Shown: positions 1 through 6,800 of the stretch, one piece after another
How the letters are laid out: each line of letters starts with the position of its first letter
Position numbering within the stretch: the first letter of the stretch is position 1
Assembly (NCBI GenBank): GCA_029258495.1
Contig: JARHYV010000143.1
Location: forward strand, 1 to 9,546
DNA length: 9,546 nt
Source of the DNA: Faecousia sp.
GTDB lineage: Bacteria; Bacillota; Clostridia; Oscillospirales; Oscillospiraceae
Reading direction: 5' to 3'
Position numbers and translations under genes: made by a program
The notes under the pieces: generated by a model
Databases searched by the model: none
Told to the model about the DNA's origin: nothing
The model's input: only the letters and a program-made list of their open reading frames with translations

Positions 1-555
1 AACCTCTTGGGTGCTCTTCAGACCATATTTGGCAAGATGGGGATACATCTTGGGGAAACCGGTCTTCATGATTGCCTTCTTCAGAGCACCGGGCTCACCG
101 CTGCTCTGTGCACTCTTTGCAGCAAAAGCCGCTGCCTCATCGCAGAAGTTGTAGACCGCATCAAAGTATTTTGTCACAGCCTCTGCCTGTGTGGGGAACT
201 GCTTGCGCAGGAACTCCTCACATGCCTTGCGCTCGCAGGGCAGTCTGATGCCGGTACCATCGGGGAAATTCACACGATACAGCTCCTTGATCTGGATCCA
301 GTCGATCTCGTCCAGAATACCATAGCGTGCGAACTGCTCACGCAGAGGGCCGGGATTTTCCGGAGTACCCATGTGGGACAGCTGGTGCAGGGCTACTTCA
401 AATTCGAAACGGCCGCGCCGGAAGCTGGTACCGCAGCCGCCGGGAATGTTGTGCTTTTCAAAGAGGATTACGCTCTTTCCTTTTTCGGCCAGAGTTGCAG
501 CGGATGCCAAGCCTCCGTTGCCTGCGCCGATGACGATTACATCATATTGGTTCAT
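1..555 (-). CDS. CrtI/retinol-saturase-like FAD-dependent oxidoreductase (3' end outside window)
   Basis: The first 185 residues of a flavoprotein are present; the rest lies beyond the left edge. The N-terminus has a dinucleotide-binding fold, with GAGNGG at residues 10-15, the acidic end of beta-2 (LFEK, E33) and a following PGG at 38-40. The next block (GGCGTSF, then RFEFEVALHQL) matches the phytoene desaturase/retinol saturase type of amine-oxidase-superfamily flavoproteins, in which FAD is bound at the N-terminus and a polyene or other hydrophobic unsaturated substrate is oxidised or reduced. The start at 555 is supported by an AGGAGA ribosome binding site about 7 nt upstream. The gene begins 18 nt after the membrane-protein gene and is the last visible member of the tetR operon. 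The substrate cannot be read from the sequence; a carotenoid role is not implied. The family assignment is fairly secure, the reaction is not. Confidence 0.8.
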   Translation of the reverse strand, partial: MNQYDVIVIGAGNGGLASAATLAEKGKSVILFEKHNIPGGCGTSFRRGRFEFEVALHQLSHMGTPENPGPLREQFARYGILDEIDWIQIKELYRVNFPDGTGIRLPCERKACEEFLRKQFPTQAEAVTKYFDAVYNFCDEAAAFAAKSAQSSGEPGALKKAIMKTGFPKMYPHLAKYGLKSTQEV

Positions 556-573
556 GAAAATCTCCTTTCAAAA

Positions 574-1434
574 TTAGGTGCCGGAAATCATAAAAGGTGC
601 ATATGTGTATGTGATTCCGCCGTTTTGCATCATCAGGATGATGCAGGCGGCGATCAATGCCAGATTGATGAGCATGCAGACGATCTGTACATTACGGCCT
701 TTTGTCCACTTCACAAATCTGTCAAACCGCTCATTGAAGAACTGGTTTTCAAACCAGCTCTTCGCTGCGATCTGCATCCATCCGCCGATCGCCAGAGAGT
801 TGGCACGCAGCAGCAGCCACATACCGATACCGCCATAGACACCAAGCCCCAGTGTGCATACCGAGCCGATCAGCGGTGCGCTGAGGAAACCCACATGCAT
901 CAAAGCCACAGAGGAAGAAAATTCATTGGTGACAAAGATCCAGTTCCAGATGGTATAGGCGATCGCGTACATGATGGTGATTGCAGGCAATGCACCTCTG
1001 GCCAGATAGTAATCGCCGAAGGGTGCATCATTCTGCCACAGACCTCTCAGTGCAATGACACCCAATGCCACTGCAAAGCCGGAGATGGCATTGTAGTATT
1101 TTTTATAACGCACCAAATCCGTGAATGTAGCCTCCAAAATGTTGACAATCAGCGCAAGCATAATGAAGTCCACATAGACCTGCGGATTAAAAAACCGCAG
1201 CGCTGCAAAAACCACCAGAATACGCATGACCAGCAGGGTCGTCAATTTCATGCGCTCAAAGAACACGGGCTTTGAAAACAGCAGTACGAGGATCGACGGA
1301 ATCACGATCAGCGGAATGTTGCCATATACGGGATAAAATCCGGACAGGATCGCCATTCCCGTAATAGCAGCCGTAAACATGACCCATTTTACGATGATCT
1401 CCACACGGGTGTTTTCCCTTTTTTTGGTTTCCAT
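574..1434 (-). CDS. Unrecognised polytopic membrane protein of the redox operon
   Basis: I do not recognise this 286-residue protein as a named family. Hydrophobic segments lie at about residues 14-34, 38-55, 66-82, 86-103, 115-131, 148-168, 176-208 (probably two short spans) and 249-268, giving roughly 7-8 membrane passes. The N-terminus is short and charged, and a basic/aromatic loop (about 225-248, FENQFFNERFDRFVKW) precedes the last helix. There is no signal peptide and no CxxC or heme-type motif. A conserved-looking polar patch in the hydrophobic region (NWIFVTNEF, H180) could be functional. The start at 1434 follows an ideal AGGAGG about 8 nt away. It sits 33 nt after the hypA-like gene and 18 nt before the FAD oxidoreductase, so it is co-transcribed. 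It may be a membrane partner or a transporter for the operon's substrate; that is inference only. Confidence 0.8.
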   Translation of the reverse strand: METKKRENTRVEIIVKWVMFTAAITGMAILSGFYPVYGNIPLIVIPSILVLLFSKPVFFERMKLTTLLVMRILVVFAALRFFNPQVYVDFIMLALIVNILEATFTDLVRYKKYYNAISGFAVALGVIALRGLWQNDAPFGDYYLARGALPAITIMYAIAYTIWNWIFVTNEFSSSVALMHVGFLSAPLIGSVCTLGLGVYGGIGMWLLLRANSLAIGGWMQIAAKSWFENQFFNERFDRFVKWTKGRNVQIVCMLINLALIAACIILMMQNGGITYTYAPFMISGT

Positions 1435-1467
1435 GGATACGCCTCCTAATAAAATATTTTTACTGCA

Positions 1468-1809
1468 CTAGCAGCCAAGGATCTCCTTGATCACCAGTTC
1501 CCGCCCACTCAGGGCGGTCAGGTGTTCTCCCCTGCATTTGGGGCATTTCAGATCGTTCTGTACCGCATTGAACTGCTCCCCACAATCATTGCATTGTGCG
1601 ATGCCGGGAACCATTTCAAGCTCCAGTTCCGTCTGCTCCATAAAGGTCTTGTAGACCGCAGCCGGATAGCAGGATCTCAAATATTCGGGCAGTACGCCGG
1701 ACAATTCTCCGACCTGCAGAACCACCTTTTCAATTTTCTCCAGTTTCTCTTCCTGCGCAATGGTTTCGATGGTCTTGACCATTGCACTTAATAATCCCAA
1801 TTCGTGCAT
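1468..1809 (-). CDS. hypA: HypA/HybF-like nickel-zinc metallochaperone
   Basis: This is a full-length 113-residue HypA/HybF family protein. Known members deliver nickel to HypB and [NiFe]-hydrogenase precursors, binding Ni through the N-terminal Met-His-Glu and holding a structural zinc ribbon. The sequence starts MHE (H2, E3), carries the typical VGELSGV block near residue 33, and has the zinc ligands C73-x2-C76 and C89-x2-C92. It ends in an extra Cys (C113). The start at 1809 lies 8 nt after the upstream oxidoreductase stop, and its modest ribosome binding site (AAGG) overlaps that stop, so translation is probably coupled. The oddity is context: no hydrogenase subunits or hypB-F genes are visible, only flavoproteins and a membrane protein. 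It may therefore be a HypA paralogue serving the operon's redox enzymes rather than a hydrogenase. The family call is firm; the nickel role here is uncertain. Confidence 0.9.
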   Translation of the reverse strand: MHELGLLSAMVKTIETIAQEEKLEKIEKVVLQVGELSGVLPEYLRSCYPAAVYKTFMEQTELELEMVPGIAQCNDCGEQFNAVQNDLKCPKCRGEHLTALSGRELVIKEILGC

Positions 1810-1817
1810 GATATACC

Positions 1818-4484
1818 TTAATCCTTCTTGCCCAGAGCATGTGCCGCGATCTTGCCGGTGCGCTTGACCGCATACTTGGCGACCGCCATAGGCAGTTTCT
1901 CGAATACAGGGGCAAACTCGTTGTAATTGCGTTTCAGAGAGATCGCATCGAACTTACATTTCGTTGTGCACTGACCGCAGCCGACACACATATACTCATC
2001 CACCTGAACGGCACCGCAGCCCAGACAGCGCTCCGTTTCCTTGCGCATCTGCTCCTCGGTAAAGGTCACGCGGGAGTCCTTGAATGCCTTCTTCTGGATG
2101 TCCGTATGTCCTGCCTTTTGACGGGGCGTGCGGTCGTAGCTCTCGATGATGACATTTTCCTTATCGAGCATGTGGTATTCCCGACGGTCACGGCCATAAA
2201 CAAGACTTTGACCGGGCTGTACAAATCGATGGATGGAGATTGCCGCCTGCTTGCCGGCCGCAATGGCATCGATGGCAAAACGAGGGCCGGTATATACATC
2301 GCCGCCTACAAAGATATCAGGTTCTGCCGTCTGGTATGTCAAGGCATCCGCAATGGCTGCCCCATTGGGCTTGCGCTCCACCTTAGAGCCTGCCAGCAGA
2401 TCGCCCCAGACGATGCTCTGCCCCACAGACAGCACCACATGCTCAGCCTCTACCAAAATGGTGTCATTCTCGTCGAATACGGGGGAAAATGCACCCTTTT
2501 CATTGAAGACACTCAGACATTTCTTGAAGATGACACCTGCAACCTTGCCATCCTTGACCACGATTTCCTTGGGGCCGTAGCCGTTATGGATGCCGATGTT
2601 CTCTTCCAATGCCTCTGCGATCTCTTCCGGAAGTGCAGGCATCTGATCCCGCTGCTCCAGACAGTACATATCCACCGCCGAGGTTTCCGTGCGGACTGCT
2701 GCTCTTGCCACATCGATGGCAACATTGCCGCCGCCGATCACGATGGTCTTTCCGGTAAGTGCAGGGACATTGCCCAGATTCACCTCACGCAGGAAATCAA
2801 CACCTGCAACAACGCCCTCAGCATCCTCTCCGGAGAGATTCAGCCGGCGTCCCGCCTGTGCACCGATCGCCAAATAGAATGCTTTATAGCCTTCCTCACG
2901 GAGCTGCTGCAAGGTCACATCCTTGCCCACCTCAACACCGGTACGGAACTGAACACCCATCTGGCGGAGCACCTCGATCTCAGCCTCCACCACATTCTTT
3001 TCCAGACGGAAACCGGGAATTCCAAGCATCAGCATGCCGCCGAGCTTTGGCTGCTTTTCAAAAACAGTGACCTGATAGCCGTCGATTGCCAGATAATAAG
3101 CGCAGCTCAGACCGGCAGGGCCTGCACCAACGATGGCAACGGGTACCCCGTAGTCATGGCGTTTCTTGGGAATGTAGCGGGTTGCCTCGTTCATATCCTG
3201 ATCGGCAATAAACTTCTTGATCTCATCGATGGCGATAGGCTCATCAATATCACCACGGGTGCATGCAGACTCACAGCTGCGGGGACAGATGCGTCCGCAC
3301 ACCGCCGGGAATGGATTTTCCTTCTTGATCAGCTCCAGAGCCTCCGTATACTTGCCCTGTGCCGCCAGCTTGATGTAGCCCTGAACCGCAATGTGTGCAG
3401 GACATGCCGTCTTACACGGAGAGGTGCCGCTCTCTGCCACATCCTTGCGGTTTTCCCGGTAATCCACATTCCAGTTCTTTTCCGTCCACTTGTGGTTGCG
3501 AACCTTGTCATATGTCTTTTCGGGGATCGGTGTCTTAGAACATAGTTTCTGACCCAGACGAAGGGCATTGGTGGGACAGTTTTCCACGCACTGACCGCAG
3601 GCAACACAGTTATCCCTGTTCACCTGAGCCGTATAATTGGAGCGAATGGCATCCGGCGCATTGAACATAGTTGCAACACGCATCGCAAAGCAGGAGCAGG
3701 AGCAGCAGTTGCAGATCGCGGCAGATTCACCCAAGCCCTCGATATTGGGCATCTGGTGCATCAGACCGTTTTCCTCTGCCTTGCGCAGGATCTCCATGAC
3801 CTCTTCCCGGGTAACCTGACGCGCTCTTCCGGTGCGGATATAGTACTCGGCACCGGTGCCCATCTGGATACACATATCCTGCTCCAAATGTCCGCAGCCC
3901 TGCCCCAGAACACGGCGTGATTTCCGGCAGGAGCAATCGGACACGGAGAAGGTGTCATATTTGTCCAGATAATAGGAGATCTTCTCATAAGGAACTGCCT
4001 GTGCATCACTGGTGATGGCTGTTTCGATGGGGATCACTCGCATCATGCCCGTGCCCATAGGCAGGTTGGGGGCAATGCCGGAGATGCGAAGGCGGGTATA
4101 TTCCTCAAATGCTTTGCCGATCTGTGGAAATCTTGCCAGCTGATCCTTGTTGTTGACCATCATTTCCAAGATACCGGGTGCAAAGATCTGCACCATAAAG
4201 ACTTCCTCGCCCTTTTCATTGTGGAAGACCTTACATACACCGATCTGCGCCAGTTCCATCAGGAGTTTTGTGGTTTCCTCCAGACTTTTTCCGCATTTCT
4301 TTGCTACATATGCTGCCGTGCGTTCCTTACGCAGTCCCAGAGTCAATGCAACATCCGCCTGTTCATCCGAAACGACGCACTCCAGCGCATAATACTCCGG
4401 CGCATTTTCATCGATGGTGTTAACCATTCCCGTCAAACCGCCAACCATCTTCGCCAGTTTCACGATCTTCGGTCTTAACTCCAT
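1818..4484 (-). CDS. Multidomain Fe-S/FAD oxidoreductase with GltD-like core
   Basis: An 888-residue soluble redox protein made of several modules. Residues 1-155 look like a winged-helix-type region followed by a segment ending MRVIPIETAI. Residues 180-270 hold a cysteine-rich putative cluster domain (C184, C186, C197, C205, then C258, C260, C261, C263, C265). A ferredoxin [4Fe-4S] motif follows at C293, C296, C299, C303. Residues 350-430 match the Fe-S domain of dihydropyrimidine dehydrogenase/glutamate synthase small subunit (C357, C361, C396, C400, C404, C408). FAD binding is seen at GAGPAG 453-458, NAD(P)H binding at GGGNVAID 584-591, and the second FAD motif at VGGD 726-729. The C-terminus carries more cluster cysteines (C820, C823, C833, C836, C839, C843). 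It probably passes electrons between NAD(P)H and a ferredoxin-like partner or the operon's CrtI-like enzyme. The start at 4484 has GGGAGAGG about 6 nt upstream. It lies 28 nt after tetR. Confidence 0.9.
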   Translation of the reverse strand: MELRPKIVKLAKMVGGLTGMVNTIDENAPEYYALECVVSDEQADVALTLGLRKERTAAYVAKKCGKSLEETTKLLMELAQIGVCKVFHNEKGEEVFMVQIFAPGILEMMVNNKDQLARFPQIGKAFEEYTRLRISGIAPNLPMGTGMMRVIPIETAITSDAQAVPYEKISYYLDKYDTFSVSDCSCRKSRRVLGQGCGHLEQDMCIQMGTGAEYYIRTGRARQVTREEVMEILRKAEENGLMHQMPNIEGLGESAAICNCCSCSCFAMRVATMFNAPDAIRSNYTAQVNRDNCVACGQCVENCPTNALRLGQKLCSKTPIPEKTYDKVRNHKWTEKNWNVDYRENRKDVAESGTSPCKTACPAHIAVQGYIKLAAQGKYTEALELIKKENPFPAVCGRICPRSCESACTRGDIDEPIAIDEIKKFIADQDMNEATRYIPKKRHDYGVPVAIVGAGPAGLSCAYYLAIDGYQVTVFEKQPKLGGMLMLGIPGFRLEKNVVEAEIEVLRQMGVQFRTGVEVGKDVTLQQLREEGYKAFYLAIGAQAGRRLNLSGEDAEGVVAGVDFLREVNLGNVPALTGKTIVIGGGNVAIDVARAAVRTETSAVDMYCLEQRDQMPALPEEIAEALEENIGIHNGYGPKEIVVKDGKVAGVIFKKCLSVFNEKGAFSPVFDENDTILVEAEHVVLSVGQSIVWGDLLAGSKVERKPNGAAIADALTYQTAEPDIFVGGDVYTGPRFAIDAIAAGKQAAISIHRFVQPGQSLVYGRDRREYHMLDKENVIIESYDRTPRQKAGHTDIQKKAFKDSRVTFTEEQMRKETERCLGCGAVQVDEYMCVGCGQCTTKCKFDAISLKRNYNEFAPVFEKLPMAVAKYAVKRTGKIAAHALGKKD

Positions 4485-4512
4485 TTCAACCTCTCCCTTT
4501 CCTTTTTACGGA

Positions 4513-5175
4513 TTATTTATTTTGGTAGGCATCTACCAATAAATCACAAAACTGATGCAGTCTGCCGCAAGCCATCCGGTTATACTGCTCGCTATTCGCT
4601 CCGCCAATCGCCAACTTCTGTATCAATCCCAACAGCGCATCGTAAGTGTTGTAATACAGAGCCTCTATATCCGCATCTGACCGCACCGTGCCATCTTCCA
4701 TTCCCTTCCGGATCGCAACTGCCAAAGGCCCGGTACTGCTATCGAACGCTGCCGGTGGTATGTCCCCCAACAGCTGTGTTTTTCCGCATCGACTCAGGAA
4801 CCCCTCTGCCTCGTGAACAAATATCATTTCCTGACGGTTTGTCAAAAACAAATTGGCATATCCGTAAAGAATATGCCGGATTTGCTCCAAACCGTTCATT
4901 GCAGCACATTGTGCCTTCCATTCCGGTCCCTCTGCCTGATCCATAGCCTGTTTCCAAAAAAGCAGCGCAGACTCCAGAACCAAGTCTGCCTTCGTGTCAA
5001 AATACCGATAGACACTTCTCTCTGTCACATCGGATCTGCGGGCAATATCCGTCATAGTGGATGCCTCGATCCCCTTTTCCACAAAGCATCTCAGGGCATA
5101 TCCAATCACCCGACTCCTGTTGATCTCTTTGCGAGAAGATTTCTCGTAAAAATTATTTTGCATATTCTTTACCAT
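4513..5175 (-). CDS. TetR/AcrR-family transcriptional regulator
   Basis: A 220-residue one-component repressor of normal TetR size. The helix-turn-helix occupies about residues 35-62 (TMTDIARRSDVTERSVYRYF, then DTKADLV), the classic TetR pattern; the remaining 150 residues would be the helical ligand-binding and dimerisation domain. TetR repressors bind palindromic operators as dimers and release DNA when a small, often lipophilic, ligand binds. Immediately upstream is a perfect 25-bp inverted repeat placed between the -10 box and the start codon, so autorepression of tetR and the four downstream genes is a strong inference. The start is uncertain: neither Met1 (5175) nor Met5 (5163) has a good ribosome binding site, and the operator occupies the leader, which suggests weak tetR translation. 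It ends 28 nt before the large oxidoreductase gene with no terminator between. Confidence 0.92.
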   Translation of the reverse strand: MVKNMQNNFYEKSSRKEINRSRVIGYALRCFVEKGIEASTMTDIARRSDVTERSVYRYFDTKADLVLESALLFWKQAMDQAEGPEWKAQCAAMNGLEQIRHILYGYANLFLTNRQEMIFVHEAEGFLSRCGKTQLLGDIPPAAFDSSTGPLAVAIRKGMEDGTVRSDADIEALYYNTYDALLGLIQKLAIGGANSEQYNRMACGRLHQFCDLLVDAYQNK

Positions 5176-5182
5176 TTATTCA

Positions 5183-5207
5183 AAATTGTCAGTCTGACTG
5201 ACAATTT
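5183..5207. promoter_or_regulatory. Probable TetR operator, perfect 25-bp inverted repeat
   Basis: Two 12-base arms (AAATTGTCAGTC and its exact reverse complement) flank one central base. The site starts two bases downstream of the -10 box of the tetR promoter and covers the expected transcription start. Bound repressor would block the promoter for the whole operon. Assigning it to the adjacent TetR is inference from position and symmetry. Confidence 0.8.
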
Positions 5208-5208
5208 A

Positions 5209-5237
5209 ACTATACGATATTTTTGTATCGTTTGCAA
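5209..5237 (-). promoter_or_regulatory. Promoter of the tetR redox operon
   Basis: Read on the minus strand: -35 TTGCAA (5232-5237), a 17-bp spacer, and -10 TATAGT (5209-5214). Transcription would start near 5202, inside the inverted-repeat operator, giving a leader of about 27 nt before the tetR ATG at 5175. No other comparable promoter or any terminator is seen down to the left edge, so this probably drives all five genes. Confidence 0.75.
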
Positions 5238-5423
5238 GTTCTTCGCCATCTCTTCTGGGTAAAATTTTCGGAAAGTTTTTTAGTAAGTTTGCATAATCGT
5301 TCCGCAATGTCGTCTTCTCGTTCGCAAAAAAGGTGTCGTTTTCTGCCTGCTCCCCACTGTCAGCCCTCTAAAAAACGAACATGCCCTCGTGTATTTTCAA
5401 TCAACTCCCGCTGAAATAAAAAG
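5238..5423. other. Gene-poor stretch upstream of the tetR promoter
   Basis: No gene with a convincing start is seen. On the minus strand an open frame without ATG (5206-5367, 53 codons, following a TAG) has a protein-like composition, and a second start-less frame (5210-5359) overlaps it. They may be chance or remnants. With 5424-5573 this forms a gap of about 400 nt between the tetR start and the next gene; apart from the promoter, operator and terminator listed separately, I see nothing else firm in it. Confidence 0.4.
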
Positions 5424-5447
5424 AAAACCGCCTTTTCAGGCGGTTTT
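5424..5447 (-). terminator. Bidirectional intrinsic terminator
   Basis: A 10-bp perfect stem (AAAACCGCCT / AGGCGGTTTT) closes a 4-nt loop. On the minus strand it is followed by a T-rich tail (CTTTTTATTT), suiting the end of the yhcH-like/two-TM transcript, whose last stop is at 5574. On the plus strand it is followed by further Ts. It also insulates the tetR promoter from readthrough. Confidence 0.85.
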
Positions 5448-5573
5448 TTGAATATCCGTTCACGATCTATGTTTGTTCCTGCATTCGCCAAGGTTCTCGT
5501 CGCAAGACGCTCCTTTTGCAGGATGTGTATCCAGCCGTGTCTAGCGCTTTTGCATTGAGCGCGCTGCAAGCCT

Positions 5574-6197
5574 TCACTTTTTGATGCTCCACCCCCACCA
5601 CTGCTCGATGGATTGTATAGCGCCGCTCTGTTCAAAAGCCAGAATGAAACGGAAGGAATTGCAGTACTCCACCGACAGCTCACCGCACTCTTCATCCTCC
5701 AACCTCTGGATTTTTCCTTTTCCTCTGATCGTGCAGATATCTCCGTCGACAGAGATACCGACGATTCCTAATCTGGGAATGCTGTAAACACTCTTAGCCT
5801 CTTCGCAGTATACTGCATTCTTGCTGCCATATGCTGCCGGCATCCCTGATCCCACTTCCCAGAAAACATATTCCAATTCATCTTCCTTCAAACGCAGGAT
5901 CCCATTGGCATAGCCTGAAAACGGCTGACCACATTTGTATATAGCACTGTTTCTGCTACCCAGACCCACACAGAATGGTACACCGGATATGCACACTGCA
6001 GCTAACATAAAAACCAGAGTCGCCTTTGCATCGGCATCGCACCAACTCAGCCACGCATATGTCCCCGCCAGGATTCCCACCGGCAGCAGCAGAAGGAGCG
6101 TCGAAAGTGTTATTTTTACCTTCCACCATGGATTTTTTCGACGAATCTGTTTCAGAATCCGGTTTCTTTCCGACAGACTTGGTGTGAATTCAGTCAT
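5574..6197 (-). CDS. Two-TM membrane protein with cytoplasmic C-terminal domain, function unknown
   Basis: A 207-residue protein not recognised as a named family. After a basic N-terminus (RNRILKQIRRKN) there are two hydrophobic segments at about 27-50 and 59-80, joined by a short loop. They are followed by a soluble domain of about 120 residues rich in beta-type sequence (ILRLKEDELEYVF, then GIVGISVDGDICTIRGKGK). This layout resembles small YcxB/bacterial-PH-type membrane proteins, but that is only a topological resemblance. The frame is open upstream to an ATG at 6296; I prefer the start at 6197 because AGAGGAG lies 8 nt before it, while the first 33 residues of the longer version look non-coding. 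It lies 126 nt after the yhcH-like gene on the same strand with no terminator and no clear promoter between, so co-transcription is likely. The terminator at 5424-5447 ends the unit. Confidence 0.75.
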   Translation of the reverse strand: MTEFTPSLSERNRILKQIRRKNPWWKVKITLSTLLLLLPVGILAGTYAWLSWCDADAKATLVFMLAAVCISGVPFCVGLGSRNSAIYKCGQPFSGYANGILRLKEDELEYVFWEVGSGMPAAYGSKNAVYCEEAKSVYSIPRLGIVGISVDGDICTIRGKGKIQRLEDEECGELSVEYCNSFRFILAFEQSGAIQSIEQWWGWSIKK

Positions 6198-6323
6198 ATA
6201 GCTTACTCCTCTTCCATTGATCGCTGTGGGAATCGCTTTTTGTATGCTTTCCGGTACTTTGCTGGTTTCATCAAATGATGCTGCGCACCGTCGCACGCCC
6301 CCAAATATTACAAAATGGATTTG

Positions 6324-6782
6324 TTACCGCGCATCCCAATCCGCAAGAACCTTTACCACACATTTGCGAACGGTTGACGGCTGATCCAGTGCAATGGATG
6401 GAGCATGGGCATCTTCCGGGAACAGAACAACAAATCTCCCCTTCCCTATGGGGACAGGTGTTGTTTGCCCATGATAGAACCAGATGTCATTCTGAGGTCT
6501 AGCCTCGACCTCTTCCATCTCCTCCAAAGGTCCAACTGCTATCTGCTCTTCGCCGCTGATCAGGTACTGGATGTCGATGTATTTTCGATGTGCCTCCGGG
6601 GTATCATTTTCCGTTTTTGTCATGCATGTCATCAGGTTTGCGAAGACTCGATCCCCGTCCAATACAACTCGGGTATCCTCCAGCTTGGAGAAATCTGTTT
6701 CCGCCAGAAATTTCAGTCCCTGCATAACACCGGGATGGATGCCCTCATATCGATGCAGATGGTCAATAGTATCATAAATCAT
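6324..6782 (-). CDS. YhcH/YjgK/YiaL family protein (sugar anomerase-like)
   Basis: A complete 152-residue member of the YhcH/YjgK/YiaL beta-sandwich (cupin-like) family, the usual length. Signature blocks are visible: EAHRKYIDIQYLISGEEQI at about 63-81 with the conserved Glu and His, WFYHG near 101-105, FPEDAHAP at 121-128, and the C-terminal KCVVKV. E. coli YhcH (NanQ) speeds anomer interconversion of N-acetylneuraminate in sialic acid catabolism; other members act in sugar-acid pathways or are linked to biofilm regulation. No sialic acid genes are visible here, so the substrate is unknown. The frame continues upstream to an ATG at 6920, but the family start MIYDTIDHL at 6782 is right. It has AGAGGTG about 6 nt upstream, and the promoter -10 lies only 19 nt before it. 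Confidence 0.92.
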   Translation of the reverse strand: MIYDTIDHLHRYEGIHPGVMQGLKFLAETDFSKLEDTRVVLDGDRVFANLMTCMTKTENDTPEAHRKYIDIQYLISGEEQIAVGPLEEMEEVEARPQNDIWFYHGQTTPVPIGKGRFVVLFPEDAHAPSIALDQPSTVRKCVVKVLADWDAR

Positions 6783-6800
6783 CGTTATCACCTCTTGTAT

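Noticed and set aside
7..1275. 422-codon open frame on the plus strand
   Set aside because: It runs antisense to two real minus-strand genes (the FAD oxidoreductase and the membrane protein) across their junction, with no sensible ribosome binding site or motif.
1839..3545. 568-codon open frame on the plus strand
   Set aside because: It lies wholly antisense to the well-supported 888-residue oxidoreductase gene, has no recognisable domain, and reads as Cys/His/Leu-rich mirror sequence of that gene.
5360..5695. 111-codon minus-strand frame spanning the terminator
   Set aside because: It overlaps the 3' end of the two-TM gene in another frame and passes through the 5424-5447 terminator hairpin, so it is unlikely to be translated. 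The underlying sequence is treated as a possible repeat instead.
6198..6296. N-terminal extension of the two-TM protein to ATG 6296
   Set aside because: The internal ATG at 6197 has AGGAG at ideal distance; the 33 extra residues have no ribosome binding site and look unlike the rest of the protein.
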